From Aphanomyces cochlioides (Eukaryota; Oomycota; Saprolegniomycetes; Saprolegniales; Verrucalvaceae): a stretch of DNA of 64,000 nt. The position numbers and the translations under genes were made by a program. Position 1 is the stretch's first letter. Every line of letters begins with the position of its first letter. The stretch is taken from NCBI GenBank assembly GCA_019828595.1, contig JAHQRK010000022.1:124001-188000 (forward strand), in the 5' to 3' direction. A model generated the notes under the pieces. It did not search any database. It was given only the letters and a program-made list of their open reading frames with translations, and was not told where the DNA came from. This document shows positions 1 to 9,762 of the stretch, piece by piece.

Positions 1-416
1 TGACCCTCGATTTCTGTCAATATTCCGATCTCATTCGAATCCCTCCTGTGGATAGTTCTTTCAACCACACATCGTTTGCTTTCTGAGCTACAAGACTCTA
101 GATATTACTGTAGGATGAGTTTTTATGTCATTGCTTTAAAGTATATGTCATAGCATGGGAATCGCCAGAAGAAAGGACCATGACGTGGTTAGCGAAGCAT
201 GGGCAGACGAGTGTATTCCCTGTGATGTGGAAATGAAACGGGATACTTTGTAGTATGGGATGTCAGTTAGTTGACAATGGTGTGTTTGAGTGTGCGTGTT
301 GTTGCATAAGCTGAAGGAGGTAGTGTTCAGGGTGTATGGGAGGTGTTGTCAGGTGTGTGTATGTGTGTGGAAGAGGACGTGCGAGTGTGTGTGCATGGTC
401 CTATGGAAGCATATAC
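1..416 (+). repeat. Tail of a tRNA-Phe array unit (spacer)
   Basis: This is identical as far as I can read to 1125-1540, so it is the last 416 bp of a repeat unit whose start lies outside the window. It ends in a GT-rich stretch and 'aagcatatac' directly before the tRNA gene. I see no convincing gene in it. Confidence 0.9.
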
Positions 417-464
<48 letters not shown>

Positions 465-489
465 ACTGGTTCGATCCCGGTTCGTGGCA
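417..489 (+). tRNA. trnF-GAA: tRNA-Phe (GAA)
   Basis: The sequence folds as a standard cloverleaf. The acceptor stem pairs GCCGCGA with TCGTGGC, the D stem GCTC with GAGC, the anticodon stem TCAGA with TCTGA (loop CTGAAGA, anticodon GAA), and the T stem ACTGG with CCGGT (loop TTCGATC). The discriminator base is A73. There is no intron and CCA is not encoded. The A box (about nt 8-19) is at 424-435, the B box GGTTCGATCCC at 468-478, and a TTTT Pol III stop lies at 493-496. It is the first intact member of the tandem array; all intact copies in the window are identical. Confidence 0.97.
468..478 (+). promoter_or_regulatory. B box (internal Pol III promoter)
   Basis: GGTTCGATCCC is the standard B box form. 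It lies downstream of the retrotransposon insertion point (nt 14/15), so every insertion leaves it on the right-hand, regenerated tRNA copy. Confidence 0.85.
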
Positions 490-492
490 TTG

Positions 493-496
493 TTTT
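493..496 (+). terminator. Pol III T-run
   Basis: TTTT begins 4 nt after the tRNA 3' end. The same run follows every intact tRNA copy in the window. Confidence 0.75.
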
Positions 497-625
497 CACC
501 ACCACGCCTGCTTTTTCATTCACAACATCGCACCCTTCTTTTACACCACGGAGCGCACTTACACGCGCACACACTAACACATTGGACTTGTCCATTTCAT
601 TCACAACTCACACACCAACATAACC

Positions 626-1021
626 ATGGACTGCACCTTTTACACTGCCATTCAAATTGCAAAGACAAAACACAGCATCCACGCACAGAATGCGATGCCA
701 TACATTCCTCCAAAGTCTCACGCCCAAGCTTGTCTCGCTCCTCTCTCAACGATCGAATGAAGCACAACTCATTCTCATGTCTTACTCTCGACAGCACACA
801 CAACCAAAATGGCGTCTAAGCAAGACGTTGATGTTTTCAGCGACAATACACATTACAAGGCGATGGCTTCCTTCAGGACAGCACACACTTAACAATCATA
901 CGCGGAGGAGTTCCATCATGTAGAGGCCATGCATCATATGCTGGACGTCGTATCGTGTTCTCTTCAAAGAGCTATGAATAGAAAGAACGACCCATCCAAT
1001 GCATGTGAAAGTTGCACGTAA
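626..1021 (+). other. Interrupted reading frame in array spacer
   Basis: An ATG at 626 in good context (aaccATGG) opens 44 codons ending in TGA at 758-760. The same frame reopens with a second well-placed ATG at 809 (ccaaaATGGCG), reads 27 codons to TAA at 890-892, then stays open to TAA at 1019-1021. In the 1111-bp units a 13-bp deletion carries the third segment on to a later stop (26766-26987). It could be a decayed gene, a gene with unrecognised introns, or chance. No family is recognised. Confidence 0.25.
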
Positions 1022-1540
1022 TGTGGAGCAAGCATACGTTGTCCACACTGATTCAAGTTCGACGAGGAGAATACTCTATGCTCCAAAAAGTGCTCTTTTG
1101 ACGACTTCTCGAGGCGAGGGACAATGACCCTCGATTTCTGTCAATATTCCGATCTCATTCGAATCCCTCCTGTGGATAGTTCTTTCAACCACACATCGTT
1201 TGCTTTCTGAGCTACAAGACTCTAGATATTACTGTAGGATGAGTTTTTATGTCATTGCTTTAAAGTATATGTCATAGCATGGGAATCGCCAGAAGAAAGG
1301 ACCATGACGTGGTTAGCGAAGCATGGGCAGACGAGTGTATTCCCTGTGATGTGGAAATGAAACGGGATACTTTGTAGTATGGGATGTCAGTTAGTTGACA
1401 ATGGTGTGTTTGAGTGTGCGTGTTGTTGCATAAGCTGAAGGAGGTAGTGTTCAGGGTGTATGGGAGGTGTTGTCAGGTGTGTGTATGTGTGTGGAAGAGG
1501 ACGTGCGAGTGTGTGTGCATGGTCCTATGGAAGCATATAC

Positions 1541-1554
1541 GCCGCGATAGCTCA
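1541..1554 (+). repeat. tRNA-Phe nt 1-14 remnant (target-site duplication, left of A1)
   Basis: gccgcgatagctca is followed at once by the A1 3' end. Its partner is the first 14 nt of the intact tRNA at 9690. Confidence 0.95.
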
Positions 1555-1572
1555 ATGTCAATGGGGAGTCTA

Positions 1573-1596
1573 TTTGTAGTTAATGTAAACTACAAA
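1573..1596 (-). other. Family A 3'-terminal hairpin
   Basis: TTTGTAGTT and AACTACAAA form a perfect 9-bp stem around a 6-nt loop, 18 nt from the element's 3' end. The same hairpin occurs in every A copy (starting at 13094, 27433, 28980, 37125, 44230 and 52376). It lies between two blocks shared with family B (CAATGGGGAG and ACTAATATTGCC). A role as the reverse-transcriptase recognition structure is inferred. Confidence 0.75.
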
Positions 1597-1632
1597 CTAA
1601 TATTGCCCGAAGGCTCATCCCATTTCCAACTG

Positions 1633-2848
1633 CTAGGCTGAATTGGAAATCAATTTGGCTTTTCGTTTTCTTGATTCGCTTCGACGTTGGGACTTCGATT
1701 TCTTCGGTGTTTGTAAGCTAACACGGCGAATATGTCGGATAAAACTGACTCTTGGCATCTGACCCAGGGGGTATACATTTTCATTGTCTTGGATCATACA
1801 TAGACTTCGGTCTATGCAGCGCTTGTATCGCTTGGCGAGGACCCAGCAATGGGATGTTGAATCAGTGACAGAAACAACCAAGAATTCTCCGTCAGGCTCA
1901 TCCAATATCGCTCTACAGATATCACGAATTGGATCACCCACCGATTGCTTGAGCAGTTGACGGGAGAATATGGCGTCGTTGTAGTGGAATCCATGTGTGT
2001 ATGCCAGCTTGAGAAAATCATGCATCTTGGAAGGGGGAATGCCCGCGTCTTGAGGAACTCCATGGGCCTCTTTGAAACCCGAAATGACTTCTTCGCTGAG
2101 CTCAAAATTGGAGACATTCAAATTGGTAGCAACGATTCGGATTGCAGCCGCAAGACAAGATTTGTCACTGTTGTTGCCAATTTCTAGCCACAGAGGATCC
2201 ATCGCTCGAAATTCAGCAAGCGTTTGGGGCGAGACCAGTGTTCGTGAGGAAGTGGGCTCCAGCTTGTCGCCATCGTTGGTACATCGCCACGGCTTCTTGA
2301 CACCCGCTGAGGTCTTTTTCGTCGAACCAGTCTTTGTCGAGTCCATCCGGGCGTTGAAACTTCCAGTTGACTTGGTATTGAATAGTTGAAATTCGATTTC
2401 GCATTGATGCCACTTCGCGGTGGTCATCGATAAACAACACTTCATCGATGTCATCATCGTCGGTTGGAATTCGCAGAGTGCGTGGGCGGTTGGTTGGGGC
2501 ATCAGCCGTTGTCGCATTCGTTTGTGGCCTGGCTGGAACAGAAACATCGTCCAATAGATCCATGAGGGATGGTAGCGGAGATCCATTGTCATTGCCCAAG
2601 GGGTCAAATTCGCGGGTGCTCGAGTTCAAAATGGACATATCAGGAGTAAATTGGTGTTCTTCAGTTGTAACTGGACTTGAAGGACGAGTGTCGGATGATT
2701 GCGTCATAGGTACAGAAATCTCAACTCCATCCACTCCCTCAAGAGTAATCCCTGGAGACATCGAGCTCCCCACACCTCGTGTAGTTATGGGTCTCGACGT
2801 CTGCGCGGGGAGTACGCTATCGGCAGTGAAAATCGTTGAAGCTTCCAT
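1633..2848 (-). pseudogene. ORF3 of A1, chromodomain/cysteine-peptidase-like, frameshifted
   Basis: This is the same gene as ORF3 of A4 (29040-30254). One extra T in the run at 2223-2225 ('gcgtttgggg' where other copies read 'gcgttgggg') breaks the frame between the chromodomain-like segment and the peptidase-like domain. The N-terminal part then ends shortly afterwards at 2213. The first ATG of the intact frame is at 2848. Confidence 0.88.
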
Positions 2849-3061
2849 TGTTGTTGTCTTGGGTAAAATCAAAAGTGAGTCTTGGAGAATTGTTTTGAGA
2901 TTCTCACTGAACTTATTCTCAGTTGCGACACTTGAGTCAGGCACGATTTGATTGGGCAGTGAAATGTTTTGCGCGGATCGTGAGTGATGGTCGCCAGGAT
3001 TCCCAATCAAAAATTCAGCTGGGATACCAAGTCAAGAATACAGCTGGGGCTTGTAATCAAA

Positions 3062-6000
3062 TTACTGGTGTTCAACTCGAAAAGACATGGGATATTTTTC
3101 GAATAGCTCGTTGTATCCAGCTTGAGAGAAAAGGACTGAGACCGCTTCGATGATGTTTCGATAGTCGAAGTCGTCAGGCGAGAGCAAACGAATTGTTCGC
3201 CTGATGGAAGCTGTCCAACTGACAAATATAATCTCGTTCCATAGTAAAATCGGTAGAGGCTTTTTGCCATCGAACTTGGTTGCATTTCTTTGAGTCCATA
3301 AGGAGTACGTGATGGAAGCACAAAGGAGGGACCATAATTTGAATAATGCGTCATGCAGGTGTTTTCCTCGCGTATTGGTCTTGAAGCGACTGATATTCGT
3401 GGTGGTTGCCCAATCAAACTTAACACCATAAGCTCTCCATGCTCGCTCTTGGAACATCCAAACTTGATGTACATGATGACATGTATGGAAGGCATGATGA
3501 AAAGTCTCAACATCCGAGCAATCTTCATAGACACAACAAATAGCGTCAGGGTTTTGGATCTGCATATAGGAAAACCTCGAGTTGACGGGTAACATCTTCA
3601 TGTGCAATCGAAACCATACATCGCCTTGAACAGGTGGAGGTAGATTACACACAGTACGAATGAGACGGATATACTTTGCTATGTCTTTGTCAGTTCTTGT
3701 CGTAGTCTTCATAGGATGTATAGCTTCAGTCTGGGGGGCGTGGTAAGCTAAATGCACCACGTTTTTCTTGGGCCACGACTCGAAAGGTAAATCAGCATCC
3801 TTGATTCTGGCTGTAAACGGATGTTGACAAGTCGGGACATTAGGCAGTGGCGACCCTTGCCGAATGTCAAACGATCGAACAACTTTGTCGAAGATTCGTG
3901 TGAGTTGATTGTAAATGTCGGTTGTGCGGGGCAATGTGGCAAAGTCCATGACTCCGTCCTGGTTTAGACAAACTTGGGCAGCTGGATTGTTCGACGACAT
4001 TCGGTTCACGAACATGGTCTCTGTTGGCCAAGCGCCATGTGGGGTCAGGAAATCCTTCAGGCATCTGAGACCATTTTTGGCCCCGTGGCGGCACCAGAGA
4101 CGCATGTCTTCATCTTTCACGACATTTGCTAACATCTTAGCAGAGCCGAAGTGCATTGCGTCGTAGGCTGTGAGCCATACCGGGAGGTTCAGTACCGTGT
4201 CGAGATTTGGAGACACGCCGATTCGCTTACTCATGTCTGTGGCTGACCAATGTTTCCAAGTATCAAGCCACAGTGGATGGAGCTCGCGAAGCAAAAGCCA
4301 CTTGGAGCTTGCATTTGGGTAGTATGAAAGAAAATCGAATGGGTGACTGTCTCGGAATAACTGATGTATTGTGCGGCTAAATTGTCGCTGTACAAGTTTC
4401 TTCCACACCAGGATTTCACCAGGAGAATCGGCAGACATAAAGAGCTGTAAACGAAGAAGACGTTGTGTTCGCAGCCTCGATGCAATGTGGGGGATTCCCA
4501 GGCCTAAAGGCTTGTCGTACTGCCACCTTCTATGGATTTAGGGACGGTAACTCTCATCGAGCTGGGTCTTGCGGCAAAGTATGAACTTGTTTAACATTTG
4601 TTGCCACGTAACGACCATAGCAGGAGGCACAGGTACAACGGCTGTTACATGCCACAACATAGATAGCAACATCGTGGAGGCAATAAGCTTTCGGCCCTGC
4701 AATGTCCTTGCTCGTTTACCCCATAGTTGAAAGGACGAGATGAATTTGTCGTTGAGTTTTTGAAGTTGGGAGTCAGCCGAAAGTCGATGGCCAAAGAGAA
4801 TACCAAGATATTTCGTACACTGACCAGTTGGTACGATATTGAGCAAACCATCTGCTTCGATGTCTTCTTGATCGAGATGGTCGTTGAGAACCAAGGTCAT
4901 GCACTTGGAACGATTCAGACGGGCCCCTGAAGCCGTGCAAAACTCTTCCACAATTGCCATTTGCTCCACAGCAGATTGCAGCGAGTTTGATAACAACGTC
5001 GAGTCGTCGGCAAAGAATATACTCGTAATAACTGAGTCGTCGTGGGGGAGAGCGATTCCAAGATGTGGGGACGCTCGGAGCATCTCACCAAGAGGTTCTA
5101 GGTATAGGACGAACAGTAGGCATGATAAAGGACAGCCTTGTTTGACGCCTCGGGTAGGTCGGATCTTAGGGCCAAGCTCGCCATTGAAGATGATCTGGAC
5201 CAAAGGTGAGTCGTACAAAAGAGCTACCCACGCAATGAAACCATCACCAGTGTTGACTTCTCTCAGCACATCAAGCATGAATTCTCGATCCACCATGTCG
5301 TACGCTTTCGAAAAGTCAAGGAATGTTGCATAGTAGTCGTGATCTTCGTTGGTGCAAAACGTTTGCAAAGTTTGCACAAGCAGGACGTGGTCATGCAGCC
5401 GTCGTCCTGGGACAAAGCCAGCTTGACTTGGGTGAATGAGATGAGGAGCTACTGTAGCCAGGCGATAAGCGAGGGCACGGGATAGTATCTTCACCTCCAC
5501 TGACATGAGTGCAATAGGTCGGTAGTTTCCAGGATCGCCTCGATCACCAGCTTTGAAGAGCAGAGCCACAGCACTACGCCTTTGTTGAAGGAGTAGTTTA
5601 CCGTGGTGGTGAAGTTGGTAGTTGAAGACCCTGACCAGGATTTCGGAGAAAGCCTCGGGTGCTACTTGGAAGAAGGCCGCTGGCCATCCATCAGGACCAG
5701 GAGACTTGTTTGGACTCATTGTCTTGAGAGCACTACACAGCTCGGCTGCTGTGATAGGTCTGTCTAGCTCCTCGCGTTGCTCATCATTGAGTTTGCGGGA
5801 GATAAACCGTATGACAGCCCTCCGCCTCGCCCGGTTTAGCCGAGGTTGTTCGCCACGAGTGGTAGTCATTATTGCCTTCCAATGGGCAGTGAATCTCTCT
5901 TTGATAGTGGTAGGATCAGACACGGGAATGCCATCGACGTTGACCGTCGTGATAGGAACCTTGAGTCCTTGTGGCCTTCGAAAGAAGTGGCTCGTACCGC

Positions 6001-7180
6001 GTTCGTTGACATTTGCATGAAAATCGAATTGCTGATCCATGCGGTATTGGCGATATTCGATTCTTGCGTTTTCCAGCGCCAACCGAGTAGCATCAACGGC
6101 AGCCTCGTCGAGCAAGCCAGCTTCGTATGATCGTTGTGCAGATATATGTCTCAGTTTTAGGCTTTTGAGCTCGTGTTGCATGGATTGGAGGTGGTGGCGA
6201 TGACATTGTTGTAAACGTCGTTTGATTCGCTTAAGCCACCCATACCAGACGGCTCCCATGTTTGTCGATTCGTCCGCACGCATCTCAGAGAGGAGGTGTG
6301 ATGCCTCTTCTCGTATGGCTTTGATGACGAGCGGGTCTTTGAGTAGCTCTCTCGGCAGCCTCCAGTAGCCACGGGTCGTGGGTGTATGACTTGTAGAGAG
6401 AACGACAGTGTGCTCCAAGTGATCTCCGGCAAAGCTGTTAGTGGCATATTTTGAGCTTTGGTAGGATTGGGCAACTAAATCTTGGTCAATGAACCAGTAG
6501 TCCAGACGATTGCTTCGTCCTGGACCGCTTGCCAGTCTTTCGTGAGGGTGGTGTAGGCGCCACGCGTCGATGACTCCTAGTTGTGACAGCCAGGCAAGAC
6601 ATTCGACTTTTCCAAAGGTGTGATCTTGCCGTGGTTTGGAAGCATCGAGGTGTTCGTTGACAGGAAGGTTAAAATCTCCCCCAACCAGGTGTACACTGTT
6701 AGCTTCAAAAGCGCGAGGGAGACTGTCAAATAAACTAGCCCGATGTTGAGGGGTAACTGGCGCGTAAATGTTGTGGATGTAGACTGGGGTTTCATCCCAG
6801 TACGTTTTGATCACAATATAACGGCCAGGGATATCGTGTTGTGATAAGTGCACCAGGCTTGAGAATCCAGGCATCGATTCGTGAAAGTATGATGCAACGC
6901 CACATCGACGGTTGTTCAAATTGTCCGTGCGGGTTGTTCGTAAGTCGTTGGTAAAAAGTTTGTACTTGCTAACACCCACTTCGTTGTCGAGGTGAGTGTG
7001 GAAAGTGTCAAGATGTTTTGCGTTGTTGAGTTTCGTTTCTTGAAAGAGAACAGCTTGTGTCGGTTTCCGAAGACGCCGTGCAACAAGATGTCCGTTTTCT
7101 TTCAGCCCATTGAGGTTGCTCGTCGTCACTTCAAGTATGGGGAGCTTGACAAAATGACCAGCCGCGACCACTTTAGCCAC
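3062..7180 (-). pseudogene. ORF2 of A1, APE-RT polyprotein with premature stop
   Basis: Full-length ORF2 by comparison with A4, but codon 881 is TAA (4538-4540) where other copies read TCA (Ser). The open part keeps the endonuclease and the RT catalytic block and loses the C-terminal third with the zinc motif. A 3-bp insertion near 5041 adds one Asp just upstream of the FADD motif in the protein. The frame begins without ATG, overlapping the ORF1 stop (7173-7175) in the +1 frame. Confidence 0.92.
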
Positions 7181-9638
7181 GGGAAGCGATCGTTGTGAGA
7201 TCCGCTAGGTCGCCGTGAATTAAAGTAGGTTCGCTTGGGTGAAACATGACTTGATTGTGGAGAGTGATATCCAAATCGTTGCTTTCGTGTAGTTGAAGGA
7301 TTTTTGTCATGATGTGACACATCGATTCTCCGTCGCCAGTGTACATGAATTCCATTCTGTTCCATATGTGGAGGCCAAGGTCGGTGTACATCAGGAGTGA
7401 CATGAGCGTTTCGGAGGATAGACTGCGTTTACCAAGGCGAGAGGGTAACGCTGTCACTGGACTTTTTGTTGAGGCCAAAATTGCCGCATCACTATTGAAA
7501 TATAGTGGAGCATGAACTGCCATCAATACTTCTGCAATGGCCAGCACTTCTTCGACTTCAACTCTGTTGAGGACGATGTCATGATCGGTGATGATTGCCT
7601 CGATGAGTGGGAGGTTGTTGACCATCTTCTGGTCACTGAACACCGAGATCACGTGGTCGTGAGTGATTGGAGTGCCGAATGTTGCCTCGTAGAGCTGACC
7701 AAAAGATTTTGTGCCACCACCAGACGCTCTTAGCCAACGATTAAGCAGTCGAAGACGAACAAAGTATTCGAAGCTGTCACGATTGGAGACAAAAATTTGG
7801 TGCAGTTGCAGTCCAAATTCGATTGGCGCACGTTCTAGATGGATGCAGATCGTGTCAACACGCCCGTCCGTAATCAATTTCAATAAGTTGAAGGAATCGT
7901 GCGCTAACGCTTCCTTAACTTGGGCCGGGATATGTTGTGGTGCGTTTTGAGCCTTGGTGTCAAGGTCGTTGAGCTCGGCAAGTATGGCATCGAGAGACTT
8001 CTCAAACCTTTGGATTGAGCCCTCGTGGGGTTTGATCCCGCTAATGAACTCTTCAGCGGCAACGTGCACCTTGTCACCAGATTTGAGTGTCAGCTTTGGA
8101 ACAATTACTTTGACAGTGGTGTTGCCAACTGTCGTTTCGTGTTCCTCGGGCTCAACATTAGCGCGTTCGTCCAGAGCCGCAAACATGTTCGGGGAGATCC
8201 AAGGACGATCAGGAGCTGGGATTGAGCCAGCGGAGATTGGGGTTTTCTTTCTTTTGCCTGTAGTTTGAACTTCAGTCCATTCCTTGTTGCTGTCTCGGGT
8301 CGTTTTCTGCCGTTTGGCAGTGGATGTCGAGACAGCGGCGTCTCCCCGTGGGCGGTGAGGGGTTGCGTGAAGTCCATGTTGGGTGGCGATTACATCGAGG
8401 TCAAGGCGCGCGAGCTTCTTGTCACGGTAAAACCATCCTTGACCAAACACGCGGAGGCACCGACCCTTGAAAATGAATTCTTCAATTGATCGACCGTCAT
8501 TGTGCATAGATTCGGGTATAGCTGTCCCTTCAAAATACAAGCGATAACGAGAGCTAGCCAAGCCAGTCGTCGAGGAAACTGTGGAGTATGAGCCCCACAA
8601 AAAGCGCGGCTCAAGCTTTGACATGATGCTGAACATGAGACGTTCTTCATCCTGTCCTTGGAGACCAGATGGGATATCGATGAAATATCCATCAAGTATA
8701 TGGGGCTCAGTCATGACAAATCTCTGAGAGCTGCCATCCTTTGCCACTTGGATCTTGAGAGAGACTCCACGCAGCTTTTTAAGAGCATCTTCAGAGGCTA
8801 TGCCCCACTTGAGAAGACGATTGGAGACATCTTTCTCGCACTTGATGACATCGACAAATGCATCGTCCAAATCAAGCGCTTGGTTGTCAAACAATAGAGA
8901 TGTCATTGCCTTGGAGATGTCGATGTATTTGGTGTATTGGCCAGTGGACATTTGTAGCCAGCCAACAACATCTCTGGGGGAATGTTTTTGGATGGGCAAA
9001 GTGTCGTCAAACGTGAGAGATCCTGTCGCGCGTTTTTGCAACAAAGACGCCAGCTCGGCCATAGTTGGTCGATAATGGCCGACGTCACTGTTCCGCTGAG
9101 CCTTGGCAGATTTAGCTCTCTGCTTGGCTTGGAATTCCCACACGCATTCGTTTGGCTTTTTGGTCGAGGTGTTCGACTCGGGTGGTATTGGCACGGAGCG
9201 TGTTGTAGCAGGAGGCGAGGCATCGATTTGAGCTTCAGGCTCCATTTCCACATCAACATTGGTGTCGCGAATCGATTGGTCTTCAGAGCGCGGCTCCAGC
9301 TCAGTGGCTTGAGTAATCGGTGGGGTATGTGGTTGGTTGTTGTTGGAGATATCCTCTATGTCTTCATCAGGCATCGGAGAAACATTATCCTTGTTGACAG
9401 TTTTGTCGCTGGTACGAGCGCTTGGTAATGGCACGCGACCACCGAGTGTAGCAAGACGTATGGGCGGTTGAGCAGCAGGCGGAGTTTTGTCGATGATTGA
9501 GTCAGGTTCATCGTCATCATCATCGTCAACAATCACCTCCATGATACTAGAAGCGTCCGAGGTATTGCGAAAGGGAGAGGCAGAAAAAGCTGAGGGCTTG
9601 TGTGCATGAGCACGGCTGGAAGAGCGGGTAGTCGCCAT
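7173..9638 (-). CDS. ORF1 of A1 (retrotransposon nucleocapsid-like), 821 aa
   Basis: Intact; ATG at 9636-9638, TAA at 7173-7175. Same architecture as ORF1 of A4: acidic/disordered N-terminus, a conserved block at about residues 190-415, and a basic stretch after residue 440. The only nucleic-acid-binding candidate among the A1 products that is still fully open. The 51 nt upstream are the element's 5' leader, which abuts the tRNA. Confidence 0.88.
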   Translation of the reverse strand: MATTRSSSRAHAHKPSAFSASPFRNTSDASSIMEVIVDDDDDDEPDSIIDKTPPAAQPPIRLATLGGRVPLPSARTSDKTVNKDNVSPMPDEDIEDISNNNQPHTPPITQATELEPRSEDQSIRDTNVDVEMEPEAQIDASPPATTRSVPIPPESNTSTKKPNECVWEFQAKQRAKSAKAQRNSDVGHYRPTMAELASLLQKRATGSLTFDDTLPIQKHSPRDVVGWLQMSTGQYTKYIDISKAMTSLLFDNQALDLDDAFVDVIKCEKDVSNRLLKWGIASEDALKKLRGVSLKIQVAKDGSSQRFVMTEPHILDGYFIDIPSGLQGQDEERLMFSIMSKLEPRFLWGSYSTVSSTTGLASSRYRLYFEGTAIPESMHNDGRSIEEFIFKGRCLRVFGQGWFYRDKKLARLDLDVIATQHGLHATPHRPRGDAAVSTSTAKRQKTTRDSNKEWTEVQTTGKRKKTPISAGSIPAPDRPWISPNMFAALDERANVEPEEHETTVGNTTVKVIVPKLTLKSGDKVHVAAEEFISGIKPHEGSIQRFEKSLDAILAELNDLDTKAQNAPQHIPAQVKEALAHDSFNLLKLITDGRVDTICIHLERAPIEFGLQLHQIFVSNRDSFEYFVRLRLLNRWLRASGGGTKSFGQLYEATFGTPITHDHVISVFSDQKMVNNLPLIEAIITDHDIVLNRVEVEEVLAIAEVLMAVHAPLYFNSDAAILASTKSPVTALPSRLGKRSLSSETLMSLLMYTDLGLHIWNRMEFMYTGDGESMCHIMTKILQLHESNDLDITLHNQVMFHPSEPTLIHGDLADLTTIASRG

Positions 9639-9689
9639 GTTGTCAGTTTTGGACAGTGGTACTGCGGGGTAGCTGGCAAATTGGAAACT
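9639..9689 (-). promoter_or_regulatory. Family A 5' leader of A1
   Basis: The outermost ~35 nt are identical in A1, A4, A6 and B2, although A and B proteins are clearly diverged. In sense the element starts AGTTTCCAATTTGCC, resembling the oomycete initiator (TCATTYYNCAWTTT). Promoter function is inferred; the tRNA lies head to head with it. Confidence 0.5.
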
Positions 9690-9737
<48 letters not shown>

Positions 9738-9762
9738 ACTGGTTCGATCCCGGTTCGTGGCA
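9690..9762 (+). tRNA. trnF-GAA: tRNA-Phe (GAA), regenerated beside A1
   Basis: A complete 73-nt gene identical to that at 417. Its first 14 nt are the duplicated target and its 5' flank is now the A1 leader, so expression would rest on the internal boxes. Confidence 0.96.

Larger units (their letters stand above)
490..1540 (+). repeat. tRNA-Phe array spacer, 1124-bp unit type
   Basis: With the tRNA at 417 this forms a 1124-bp unit. The 5' half is A/C-rich; the 3' half carries GT-rich sequence before the next tRNA. Compared with the right-hand units it carries an extra 13 bp (cccatccaatgca, 991-1003). A single reading frame from 626 runs through small open segments (see 626-1021). I recognise no second RNA gene here. 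Confidence 0.93.
1555..9689 (-). mobile_element. Family A non-LTR retrotransposon, copy A1 (full length, degenerate)
   Basis: An 8135-bp element in antisense orientation to the tRNA, flanked by the 14-bp duplication (1541-1554 and 9690-9703). Sense order is a 51-nt 5' leader, ORF1, ORF2, ORF3 and a 78-nt 3' UTR with a hairpin. There are no LTRs and no terminal poly(A). ORF1 is open, ORF2 carries a nonsense codon, and ORF3 carries a +1-nt frameshift, so this copy cannot supply ORF2 or ORF3. It is alone in its tRNA. Confidence 0.95.

Noticed and set aside
336..623. Plus-strand ORF of 95 codons running through the tRNA and spacer
   Set aside because: It reads through a structural tRNA gene and its termination signal. 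It is repeated only because the unit is repeated.
490..1540. A second RNA gene (5S rRNA or snRNA) in the spacer
   Set aside because: I looked for 5S and snRNA landmarks and a second B box next to a T-run and saw none. A covariance-model search would settle it.
4727..6130. Plus-strand ORFs of 70-150 codons opposite ORF2 (and the same in every A copy)
   Set aside because: They mirror the RT coding strand, recur only because the element does, and show no family motif or own context.
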